Origin: Bacteroidales bacterium
Lineage (GTDB): Bacteria; Bacteroidota; Bacteroidia; Bacteroidales; Muribaculaceae
DNA: 8,157 nucleotides
NCBI GenBank assembly: GCA_900767075.1
Contig: CAAFXX010000004.1
Coordinates: 1-8,157 of the forward strand
Reading direction: 5' to 3'
Part shown: positions 1 through 5,671 of the stretch, piece after piece
Layout: each line of letters begins with the position of its first letter
Numbering within the stretch: position 1 is the stretch's first letter
The notes under the pieces: model-generated
Told to the model about the DNA's origin: nothing
What the model saw: the letters and a program-made list of their open reading frames with translations, nothing else
Database searches by the model: none
Translations under genes and position numbers: made by a program

Positions 1-1427
1 AGGGGACGGCACGGGAGCTTACGCTCACCCTCGATGACGCCATAGCCCTGGCGCGGGGGCAGAGCGTGGATGCCGCCGTGGCGCTCGACGAGCTGAAGAC
101 CGCCTACTGGCAGTGGCGCAGCTACCGCGCCGACCGTCTGCCGGAAATTACCCTTACCGGCACGGTGCCGTCATACAACAACCGCTACACCAGCTATATG
201 AACAGTGCCGGAGAGTATAGTTTTGTGCGCACCAACAATCTTGACGCCCAGGCGCAGCTTGCCATCAACCAGAATATCCCCTTCACCGGAGGCAAGATCA
301 GTCTCATAACCTCTCTCGACTATATGCGGCAGTTCGACGGCGGCGGTTCAAACCGTTTCCTGACCATTCCGGTGGCGGTGACTTTGCAGCAGCCGATTTT
401 CGGTGTGAACACCTTCAAATGGGACAACCGCATCGAGCCGGTGCGCTATCAGGAGGCGAAGGCTGCCTTTCTGAGCGCGACGGAGGATGTGGCGCTCACG
501 ACCGTGAATTATTTCTTTACCCTGGTGATGAGCTCCGAGAACGTGGCTATAGCAAGCCAGAATCTGGAGAATGCCGAGAAACTTCATGCCGTTGCCGTCG
601 AGAAGCGCAAGATGGGGCAGATAAGCGAAAACGACCTGCGTCAGATGGAGCTCAATGTGCTTGACGCCAAGTCGGACCTTATGGACTGCCGTAGCACGCT
701 TAAAAGCGATATGTTCACGCTCCGGTCGTTTCTGGATCTCGGCGAGGATGTGGAGATAGTGCCGGTGGTGCCAGAGGAGATCCCGAACGTATCCATATCT
801 TACGACGATGCACTTGAAAAGGCTCTCGCCAACAATAAATTCGCCAAGAATATACAGCGGCGTCAGCTGGAGGCGGATTATGAGGTCGCCAAGTCGAAAG
901 GGAACATGCGGCAGATCAATCTCTATGCCCAGGTTGGTTTCACAGGCACCGACCGCAGTTTTTCCGACTCCTATACGCGGCTCAGGGGGAATCAGCTTGT
1001 GGAGATAGGCTTTGAGATACCTTTGCTCGACTGGGGCAAGCGTCGCGGAAAGGTGAAGGTGGCGGAGAGCAACCGCCGCGTCACGGAAAGCCGTCTGCGG
1101 CAGGAATCTATGGATTTCAGCCAGCAGCTGTTCGTCCTGGTGGAGCGTTTCGACAACCAGCTGGAGCAGCTGGCGATCGCAACGAAAGCCAACGACATAG
1201 CCGGGCAGCGTTACCATACGAATTTCGAGACATTCCTGATCGGGAAGATCTCGACAATCGACCTGAATGACTCGCAGGCAAAGAAGGATGAAAGCAGGCG
1301 CCAATATATAAACGAGTTGTACAAATTCTGGAATTACTGGTACCGTATCCGCTCCCTGACTCTCTATGACTACGAGCATCTTACCAATATCAATTCCGAC
1401 ATCGACAGACTCGTCCGAATCAAATAA
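1..1427 (+). CDS. TolC-family outer-membrane efflux protein (5' truncated)
   Basis: Outer-membrane channel subunit of a tripartite export system, expected to form a trimeric barrel plus periplasmic tunnel joined to an adaptor and an inner-membrane pump. The frame is open from the window edge: codons from position 3 read GTARELTLTLDDAIALARG, the conserved start of a TolC/OEP repeat, so the GTG at 66 is internal and the signal peptide and true start are missing. About 474 residues are visible. The protein shows the two-repeat layout of the family: LTLDDAIALA opens the first repeat and SYDDALEKALANNK the second. Long amphipathic helices follow each, and the barrel-like stretch IGFEIPLLDWGKRRGKVKVAESN is typical of Bacteroidota TolC proteins. 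The ABC or RND partner genes would lie to the left. The two-component genes just downstream suggest a regulated efflux locus. The substrate cannot be told. The family call is firm. Confidence 0.92.
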   Translation, partial: GTARELTLTLDDAIALARGQSVDAAVALDELKTAYWQWRSYRADRLPEITLTGTVPSYNNRYTSYMNSAGEYSFVRTNNLDAQAQLAINQNIPFTGGKISLITSLDYMRQFDGGGSNRFLTIPVAVTLQQPIFGVNTFKWDNRIEPVRYQEAKAAFLSATEDVALTTVNYFFTLVMSSENVAIASQNLENAEKLHAVAVEKRKMGQISENDLRQMELNVLDAKSDLMDCRSTLKSDMFTLRSFLDLGEDVEIVPVVPEEIPNVSISYDDALEKALANNKFAKNIQRRQLEADYEVAKSKGNMRQINLYAQVGFTGTDRSFSDSYTRLRGNQLVEIGFEIPLLDWGKRRGKVKVAESNRRVTESRLRQESMDFSQQLFVLVERFDNQLEQLAIATKANDIAGQRYHTNFETFLIGKISTIDLNDSQAKKDESRRQYINELYKFWNYWYRIRSLTLYDYEHLTNINSDIDRLVRIK

Positions 1428-1473
1428 TTGATGAATAATCAAGTGAATCGTTATAAATTTAATCGGAAGTCAT

Positions 1474-1481
1474 TAATTTTG
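1474..1481 (+). promoter_or_regulatory. Candidate -7 box (TAATTTTG) abutting the response-regulator start
   Basis: TAATTTTG fits the Bacteroidota -7 consensus TAnnTTTG exactly and lies in the 58-bp AT-rich gap after the efflux gene. No good -33 TTTG is seen about 20 bp upstream, so it may be weak, activator-dependent or a chance match. The box ends 4 bases before the ATG at 1486, so a transcript from it would have almost no leader. Confidence 0.4.
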
Positions 1482-1485
1482 TACT

Positions 1486-2019
1486 ATGATATTGATTGTT
1501 GATGACGATAATGCGGTGAGAATGTCAATTTCTCTTGCATTGAAGCGTGCCGGCTATGAGCCTTGGGCGGTAAGCAACGAGGCGGAGGCGCTGCAGGCGG
1601 TCCGCGACGAGCGCGTGTTACTGGCGATACTCGACATGAACCTTACTCTGTCGACTACCGGTAAGCAGGGTGTGGAGCTCCTGCGCAAGTTCAAGGTTTT
1701 GCGACCCGAGATGCCCGTAATCATGCTTACCGGCTGGGGGTCGATCCCTTTAGCCGTGGAATCGATGAATTACGGTGCCATGGATTTCATGACAAAGCCG
1801 TGGAGCAATGCCGAGCTAATTGAAAAAATCAAATATGCCATGACTCAAAGCCGGGCTGAGAGAGAGGCTGCGGAACATACCGAGACTCTCGAGGAGATCG
1901 AACATGCCGCTATCCGCGACGCGCTGCGGCGCTGCGACGGCAACCTCACGGAGGCAGCCCGTCAACTGGGTATCACCCGCCAGTCGCTCTACAGACGCAT
2001 CGAAAAATACAAGCTATGA
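1486..2019 (+). CDS. Response regulator: receiver plus Fis-type HTH, no AAA+ domain
   Basis: A 177-residue DNA-binding response regulator. The receiver domain (about 1-117) begins MILIVDDDN with the acidic pocket at D6-D8. The phosphoacceptor is D50 in LAILDMN, the switch Thr is T82 in MLTGWG, and the conserved Lys is K104 in MTKPW. After a short charged linker comes a Fis/NtrC-type helix-turn-helix (about 138-177), with the motif LTEAARQLGITRQSLYRRIE. The DMN and KPW signatures and the HTH wording match Bacteroidota NtrC-family regulators, but the roughly 240-residue sigma-54 AAA+ domain between the two parts is absent. The layout resembles RegA/PrrA/ActR, probably by convergence. The start is forced: an in-frame TAA lies at 1474 and 1486 is the only start codon after it. 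The stop overlaps the kinase gene by 4 bp, so the two are translationally coupled partners. The target genes are unknown; the adjoining efflux operon is the obvious candidate. Confidence 0.93.
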   Translation: MILIVDDDNAVRMSISLALKRAGYEPWAVSNEAEALQAVRDERVLLAILDMNLTLSTTGKQGVELLRKFKVLRPEMPVIMLTGWGSIPLAVESMNYGAMDFMTKPWSNAELIEKIKYAMTQSRAEREAAEHTETLEEIEHAAIRDALRRCDGNLTEAARQLGITRQSLYRRIEKYKL

Positions 2020-3275
2020 GATATAAACTCTACACCGTTCTGTCAGTATTGCTGGTTCTCGGGGTGCTTGTCGCGGCACTGTCGGGCGCATCCCGCGTGT
2101 ATGTCGGCGGAGGATGCGTGGCTGTGCTGATTGTCCTGACGCTGCTGATACGGTCGGTCTATAAGCCGCTTCATGCGGTTGAGAACGGCATGTACCTGCT
2201 GCGCGACCAGGATTTCGGCAGCCGCCTGCGCAAGATCGGTCAGCCTGACGCCGACAAGATCGTGGAATTATACAACACGCTCATCGACTCCATGAAGGCG
2301 GAGCGGCTGAAGACGTTGGAACAGAACAGGTTTCTGAGTCAGGTGATCGATGTCTCGCCGATGGGGATCGCAATCTGCAATTTCGACGGGGAAATCGTGG
2401 AGACAAACCGCGCGTGGGACGCCATGCAGTCGCCGTCGCTGGTGCGGGCGATTGAATCGGTGGGCGTAGGCGAAACGCAGACCGTGCGTCTCGCCGATGC
2501 GCTCATAGTGCGCATATCGAAGCTATGGTTCATGGACATGGGCTTCAAGCGGAATTTCATACTTGTGGAGAAACTCACCGAAGAGATCCTTTCCGCCGAG
2601 AAGCAGATGTTCAACAAGATTGTGCGGACCATAGGCCACGAGGTGAACAATACGCTCGGCAGCGTGATTTCCGTGCTTGATTCATTGGGTGAGATTCATG
2701 AGGATGACCCGATGATAAAAGGCACTATCGAGAGCAGCGGCAACAGTTGCGCGAATCTTGTGAACTTCGTCCGCGGATATGCCGACATTGTAAAGCTGCC
2801 GCCGGTGGCTCCGGAGAGCGTCGACCTGAATATTTGGATGAACAGGCTGCTCCCCACGCTGTCGCGGATGGCGCCTGCGAATGTCGAGGTCAGGTTCTCT
2901 CCCCTTAAGAAGGATTGTAATGTCTCGATCGACCCGATGCTTATGGAGCGCGTAATCATAAACATAGTCAAGAATGCCATTGAGAGTATCGGCGACCGAC
3001 CTGAGGGCGTGGTTGAGATTACGGTAACTCAGTCGGCTTCGTCAAAGCCGACGGTAAACGGCGGCGAGACATACACCGTCGCCATAATCGACAACGGCAA
3101 AGGTATCTCAGAGTCGACGGCAGAAAAACTCTTCACCCCCTTCTTCTCGACCAAGCGTCCCGACCGCGGCCTTGGCATGATGCTCATCACCGACATCCTC
3201 CGCGCCCACCACGCCCGCTTCTCCCTCTCCACCGACCCCGCGACGCGCCTCACCACCTTCTCCCTCACCCTCTGA
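2016..3275 (+). CDS. Membrane sensor histidine kinase, NtrY/NtrB-like
   Basis: Sensor kinase of 419 residues, partner of the preceding regulator (ATGA overlap). Two N-terminal hydrophobic segments (about 5-25 and 29-48) are separated by only a few residues. It therefore has almost no periplasmic domain and probably senses within the membrane or cytoplasm. A HAMP-like linker (about 49-103) leads to a PAS-like domain (about 104-187, starting near FLSQVIDVSPMGIAICNFDG). The dimerisation/phosphoacceptor helix carries H208 in the H-box IGHEVNNTLG. The GHKL ATPase domain has the N-box around N320 (VKNAIESI), G1 at D359-G363 (DNGKG), the F-box FFSTK and G2 at G385-G387 (GLGMML). All catalytic motifs are intact. 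The HEVNN form of the H-box resembles NtrB/NtrY-type kinases, which fits the NtrC-derived partner. The last 150 or so bases are strikingly C-rich on the coding strand. The stimulus is unknown. Confidence 0.93.
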   Translation: MRYKLYTVLSVLLVLGVLVAALSGASRVYVGGGCVAVLIVLTLLIRSVYKPLHAVENGMYLLRDQDFGSRLRKIGQPDADKIVELYNTLIDSMKAERLKTLEQNRFLSQVIDVSPMGIAICNFDGEIVETNRAWDAMQSPSLVRAIESVGVGETQTVRLADALIVRISKLWFMDMGFKRNFILVEKLTEEILSAEKQMFNKIVRTIGHEVNNTLGSVISVLDSLGEIHEDDPMIKGTIESSGNSCANLVNFVRGYADIVKLPPVAPESVDLNIWMNRLLPTLSRMAPANVEVRFSPLKKDCNVSIDPMLMERVIINIVKNAIESIGDRPEGVVEITVTQSASSKPTVNGGETYTVAIIDNGKGISESTAEKLFTPFFSTKRPDRGLGMMLITDILRAHHARFSLSTDPATRLTTFSLTL

Positions 3276-3309
3276 ACCGCCGGCGGGGAGATGCGAATGG
3301 ATAAAAGTA

Positions 3310-3346
3310 AAGCCTCAGATCTTTGGGAGTCAAAGATTTGAGGCTT
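3310..3346 (-). terminator. Rho-independent terminator of tRNA-Gln
   Basis: A 16-bp stem (3310-3325 with 3331-3346, one G-T wobble) encloses a 5-base loop. Read on the minus strand it lies 9 bases past the tRNA 3' end and is followed by TTACTTTTATCC, a T-rich tract. On the plus strand the 3' flank is not T-rich, so any role in ending the kinase transcript, whose stop is 35 bp away, is less certain. Confidence 0.8.
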
Positions 3347-3355
3347 GGTTGAATG

Positions 3356-3426
3356 TTGTCTTACCAAGATTCGAACTTGGACAGGCAGAACCAAAAACTG
3401 CAGTGCTACCATTACACCATAAGACA
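3356..3426 (-). tRNA. tRNA-Gln (anticodon UUG)
   Basis: The minus strand folds into a full cloverleaf of 71 bases. The acceptor stem is TGTCTTA paired with TAAGACA, with discriminator A at 3356. The D arm is short and contains TAATGGTAG. The anticodon arm carries TTG (plus-strand 3392-3394) in a TTTTGGT loop, with one mismatch next to the loop. The T arm is CCAAG-TTCGAAT-CTTGG. The 3' CCA is not encoded and must be added by the CCA enzyme. The anticodon UUG reads CAA (and CAG by wobble), hence glutamine. It has its own promoter upstream and terminator downstream, so it is a single-gene transcription unit running against its neighbours. Confidence 0.96.
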
Positions 3427-3468
3427 ATCCTATGAGCGACAGGGCGTGAAGGCTCTGGTCGCTGACTG

Positions 3469-3500
3469 CAAAATTAGGCATTTTTTTTGATTCCCGCAAA
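3469..3500 (-). promoter_or_regulatory. Bacteroidota-type promoter for tRNA-Gln
   Basis: On the minus strand, TTTG (3497-3500) and TAATTTTG (3469-3476) are separated by exactly 20 bp, an excellent match to the -33/-7 consensus of the Bacteroidota primary sigma factor. Transcription would start near 3464, giving a leader of about 38 bases before the mature tRNA. Confidence 0.8.
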
Positions 3501-3516
3501 TTATTGTGTAATTTTG
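3486..3516 (+). promoter_or_regulatory. Bacteroidota-type promoter reading rightward
   Basis: TTTG (3486-3489) and TAATTTTG (3509-3516) with a 19-bp spacer form a near-consensus -33/-7 pair on the plus strand. The predicted start of transcription is near 3520. The transcript would run through the palindromic repeat at 3529-3603 and into the small membrane-protein gene. Its -33 box lies inside the spacer of the opposing tRNA promoter, so the two promoters interleave. Confidence 0.65.
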
Positions 3517-3528
3517 CTGATTGAATCA

Positions 3529-3603
3529 TGTAGGGACGTGCCTTTGGCACGTTTGCCCGGCAATATGCTGGTTGTGTCAACGTGCCGAATGCACGTCCCT
3601 ACA
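3529..3603. repeat. REP/MITE-like palindromic repeat with TAGGGAC ends
   Basis: Arms of 25 bp (3529-3553 and 3579-3603) pair with only two mismatches, beginning TGTAGGGACGTGC and ending GCACGTCCCTACA. The 25-base centre contains a second small hairpin (CCGGCA-ATA-TGCTGG, one G-T pair), so the element can fold as a branched cruciform. No coding potential or transposase is seen. Compact palindromes of this form are typical of dispersed non-autonomous repeats. A partial relative lies at 4910-4930. Confidence 0.75.
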
Positions 3604-3619
3604 AATACAAGTTGAAATT

Positions 3620-4099
3620 TTGAAAGGAGCGTTGATAATACTTGCCGTCACCGTGTTGACGGGCTTTCTGCTGTGGTGGAGCGATAAGTTTCTGTTGCGC
3701 CGCCGTGCGGCACGAGACAACGCGGCTGTGCCCGAACCGGAAGATGCCGACGACGCTCCCGGACCTGACGATGAAAAGAAGGGGGAAAAATCCGGCAGCA
3801 CGGAAGATGCAACTTCCGGCGACAGCGGCGAATGTTGCGGACTCCATCTCATGTGCGAGAAGAGCGGCGACGCCGCCTTCAGTTCCGAGGTGATATATTA
3901 CGACGACGAGGAACTCGACCGATTTGCCGGACGTACCACCGAGGAATATTCCGGTGAGGAGATAGAGGAATTCCGCGACGTACTCATGACCATGCTCCCC
4001 TCCGACGTACCCGGTTGGGCGCACAGCCTCGACCTTCGTGGAATACGTCCGCCGCAGGAGATCCGCGACGAGATTCTCATGCTTCTCCGCGAGCTTTGA
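3620..4099 (+). CDS. Membrane-anchored acidic protein of unknown function
   Basis: I recognise the pattern as a conserved Bacteroidota protein but no function. From the TTG at 3620 it has 159 residues. It has one N-terminal membrane segment (about 4-20, ALIILAVTVLTGFLLWW), then basic residues (RRR) implying the rest is cytoplasmic. A low-complexity Asp/Glu/Pro linker (about 35-68) follows, then a Cys motif ECCGLHLMCEK (C72, C73, C79) and a conserved-looking C-terminal domain starting YYDDEELDRFAG. The Cys cluster could bind metal or form disulfides; this is speculation. The start is uncertain. The frame opens at a TTG at 3521, but that part translates the palindromic repeat and reads as nonsense. 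TTG 3620, or TTG 3632 just after AGGAG, puts the membrane segment at the N-terminus. No ATG is available upstream of the membrane segment. The next gene follows after 73 bp and may share its transcript. Confidence 0.75.
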   Translation: MKGALIILAVTVLTGFLLWWSDKFLLRRRAARDNAAVPEPEDADDAPGPDDEKKGEKSGSTEDATSGDSGECCGLHLMCEKSGDAAFSSEVIYYDDEELDRFAGRTTEEYSGEEIEEFRDVLMTMLPSDVPGWAHSLDLRGIRPPQEIRDEILMLLREL

Positions 4100-4172
4100 A
4101 AGAACGGGGATATCCCGACTTGACTGATAATTTAAACCCTTGATGCCCGGCGGTCACCGCTTGAAAATAATT

Positions 4173-4895
4173 ATGAGCTGGAATGAATTTTTAGACGCCA
4201 TAAACTCGACTGAGATCAACACCCTCCAGTCGATGTTCAAACTATGCCTGAGCCTTCTCTTGGGCTGCTGCGTGGGAGCGGAGCGAAAGCGCAAAGGCCA
4301 GATTGCCGGCATACGTACTTTCGCACTGATCGCCATGGGCGCCACGCTGGCGATGATACTCTCGATCTACGTGCCGCAGGAATATCTCGGACTCAAGAAC
4401 GGCGACCCGGGACGAATCGCGGCACAGGTTGTGACGGGCATCGGTTTCCTCGGTGCCGGCGCCATCATACAGATGAAAGGTTCCGTTCGCGGACTCACCA
4501 CGGCGGCGGGCATCTGGATAATAGCCGCCATCGGAATGGCTATCGGCACCGGATTATACATAATCTCCATATTCGCCACCATCTTGATTCTGCTTGTGCT
4601 TGTTGGCATCGAACGCTGGGAACACAAGATCCGCGCCGGAGCCGAATCGCGCATAGTCAGGGTGAAAGTCAACGGAATAGTGGTGGACATGAGTGTGTAC
4701 CGCCGCACATTGACCGAGAACGGCGTGCACCTGAGCAAGGTTTACATGAACTACGACTATAAGGCAGAGACGTCGGACATCAACTTCGTGGTGCTCGCGC
4801 CCGAATCGACCGATTTCCCGGCACTCTTCCAGAAACTCCGCGTCCTTTACGACACGCAGTCGATATCGCTCGCCAATATGATGAACAGTTTCTAA
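4173..4895 (+). CDS. MgtC/SapB family inner-membrane protein
   Basis: Integral membrane protein of 240 residues. The family hallmark is present: a first membrane helix ending in GCCVGAERKRKGQIAGIRT (E37 and R38 conserved), followed by FALIAMGATLAMIL and then GIGFLGAGAIIQMKGSVRGL and TTAAGIWIIAAIGMAIGTGLY. About four to five hydrophobic helices occupy residues 20-150. The C-terminal third (about 155-240) is soluble and resembles the ACT-like tail of longer MgtC homologues. MgtC proteins are linked to growth at low magnesium and to restraint of ATP synthase in pathogens, but family members without that role are common, so no substrate is assigned. I prefer ATG 4173 because MSWNEFL matches the usual short lead-in; an ATG at 4143 would add ten residues without membrane character. 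No clear promoter is seen before it. Confidence 0.9.
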   Translation: MSWNEFLDAINSTEINTLQSMFKLCLSLLLGCCVGAERKRKGQIAGIRTFALIAMGATLAMILSIYVPQEYLGLKNGDPGRIAAQVVTGIGFLGAGAIIQMKGSVRGLTTAAGIWIIAAIGMAIGTGLYIISIFATILILLVLVGIERWEHKIRAGAESRIVRVKVNGIVVDMSVYRRTLTENGVHLSKVYMNYDYKAETSDINFVVLAPESTDFPALFQKLRVLYDTQSISLANMMNSF

Positions 4896-4909
4896 GTCAC
4901 TGTATGTAG

Positions 4910-4930
4910 TAGGGACATCGCTCCGCGATG
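4910..4930. repeat. Partial or decayed copy of the TAGGGAC palindromic repeat
   Basis: Starts with TAGGGAC exactly like the element at 3531 and continues into a perfect hairpin, CATCGC-TCC-GCGATG (4916-4930). The expected closing GTCCCTA is missing; CAGCACTA follows instead. It lies in the 57-bp gap between the MgtC-family gene and the hydrolase. Relation to the larger element rests on the shared end only. Confidence 0.5.
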
Positions 4931-4952
4931 CAGCACTAAATAGATATTTTCG

Positions 4953-5573
4953 ATGGATAGAAATAAGAGAAAGATAGTATATCTGCATGGCATGGGCTCC
5001 TCGGGGAGCTCCACCACGGCACAGCGCCTGCGCCGCTCGCTGCCCAAGCAGGAGGTTATATCGCCCGATATCCCGGTGCAGCCCGAGCCCGCCATGGCGG
5101 AACTGCGCCGTCTGGCTGCGCAGCTCGGTCCCGACGACATCATCGTCGGAACCTCGATGGGCGGCATGTACGCCCAGCTCTTCAAAGGCTGGCGGCGCAT
5201 ACTGATAAATCCGTCGTTCCACACCTCGCGCCATCTTAAAGAGAAGATCGGCACACGCCAGCCCTTCCACAACCCACGCAAGGACGGCGCCCGCGATTAC
5301 GAGGTGAGCGACAAACTCTGCCGTAAATTCGAGGCACTTGAGAAAAAGCAGTTCGACCCCAAGTTCGGCATCCTCGGAAAGCGTCCCGACCGTCCGGAAT
5401 ACGTGACCGGCTTCTTCGGAACCCGCGACATGACGGTCAACTGCAAGGATGAATTTCTGGAGCATTTCACCAATGCTATACCTTTCGACGGAGAGCACAG
5501 GCTCGACCCCGACACGACACTCAAACTCATCGTGCCAAAAATACTCGAGCTCATCGCCGAAGAAAGCAAATAG
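4953..5573 (+). CDS. YqiA/UPF0227-like alpha/beta-hydrolase (putative esterase)
   Basis: Soluble alpha/beta-hydrolase of 206 residues, close to the compact length of the YqiA/YcfP esterase group. The strand-1/oxyanion motif is IVYLHGMGSSGSS (H12-G13). The nucleophile elbow is IVGTSMGGMYAQ with S68. NPSFHTS is a short conserved-looking stretch after the core strand. The probable acid is D159 in GFFGTRDMTV and the probable base H182 in FDGEHRLD, so the triad looks complete. There is no signal peptide, so it acts in the cytoplasm. The natural substrate is unknown; relatives hydrolyse short acyl esters in vitro. ATG 4953 is preceded by an AT-rich stretch and no Shine-Dalgarno, as is normal in Bacteroidota. 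The gene is flanked by a decayed repeat upstream and a hairpin at its stop codon. Confidence 0.85.
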   Translation: MDRNKRKIVYLHGMGSSGSSTTAQRLRRSLPKQEVISPDIPVQPEPAMAELRRLAAQLGPDDIIVGTSMGGMYAQLFKGWRRILINPSFHTSRHLKEKIGTRQPFHNPRKDGARDYEVSDKLCRKFEALEKKQFDPKFGILGKRPDRPEYVTGFFGTRDMTVNCKDEFLEHFTNAIPFDGEHRLDPDTTLKLIVPKILELIAEESK

Positions 5574-5608
5574 AAGCCGTTTGAACTAATTTACGTTTAA
5601 ACGACTTC
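5573..5608 (+). terminator. Hairpin at the hydrolase stop codon, probable terminator
   Basis: Fourteen-position stem (5573-5586 with 5595-5608, one C-A mismatch and one G-T wobble) and an 8-base loop, starting at the last base of the TAG stop codon. The bases after it (ATAAAATTGG) are AT-rich but not a T run, so termination efficiency is doubtful. It sits just upstream of an independent promoter, which supports a boundary between transcription units. Confidence 0.5.
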
Positions 5609-5614
5609 ATAAAA

Positions 5615-5645
5615 TTGGATATGCGGTGAAAATATCTTAACTTTG
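5615..5645 (+). promoter_or_regulatory. Bacteroidota-type promoter for the YqeY-domain gene
   Basis: TAACTTTG (5638-5645) fits the -7 consensus exactly. ATTG (5614-5617) lies at the right distance (20 bp) for a slightly weak -33. The start of transcription is expected near 5649, giving a purine- and A-rich leader of about 23 bases before ATG 5672, a common substitute for a Shine-Dalgarno in this phylum. Confidence 0.75.
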
Positions 5646-5671
5646 TGAGTTAAAAGAAAAAGAAACGCTAT

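Noticed and set aside
348..1442. Long minus-strand open frame (364 codons) opposite the efflux gene
   Set aside because: Its translation has no recognisable domain and it mirrors the codon pattern of the clear TolC gene; such antisense frames are expected in GC-rich coding DNA.
1431..1502. Small 23-codon ORF starting three bases after the efflux stop and overlapping the regulator start
   Set aside because: It could be a coupling or leader peptide, but there is no ribosome-binding signal, repeated codon or attenuator structure to support it.
3521..3619. Upstream TTG start (3521) that would add 33 residues to the unknown membrane protein
   Set aside because: The added residues are translated from the palindromic repeat and place the membrane anchor internally; more likely an accidental extension.
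4105..4116. Short palindrome GGGATATCCC after the unknown membrane-protein gene
   Set aside because: The stem is too short and has no T tract, so it is not supported as a terminator; chance is adequate.
4150..4160. GCGGTCACCGC dyad just before the MgtC-family start
   Set aside because: Eleven bases with a single-base centre and no second copy; not enough to call an operator.
4554..5498. Minus-strand open frame of 314 codons spanning the MgtC and hydrolase genes
   Set aside because: It crosses two well-supported plus-strand genes and the repeat between them, and its translation has no family features.
5594..5603. CGTTTAAACG palindrome as a possible operator for the YqeY-domain gene
   Set aside because: It forms part of the 3' arm of the longer hairpin at 5573-5608, which explains it better.
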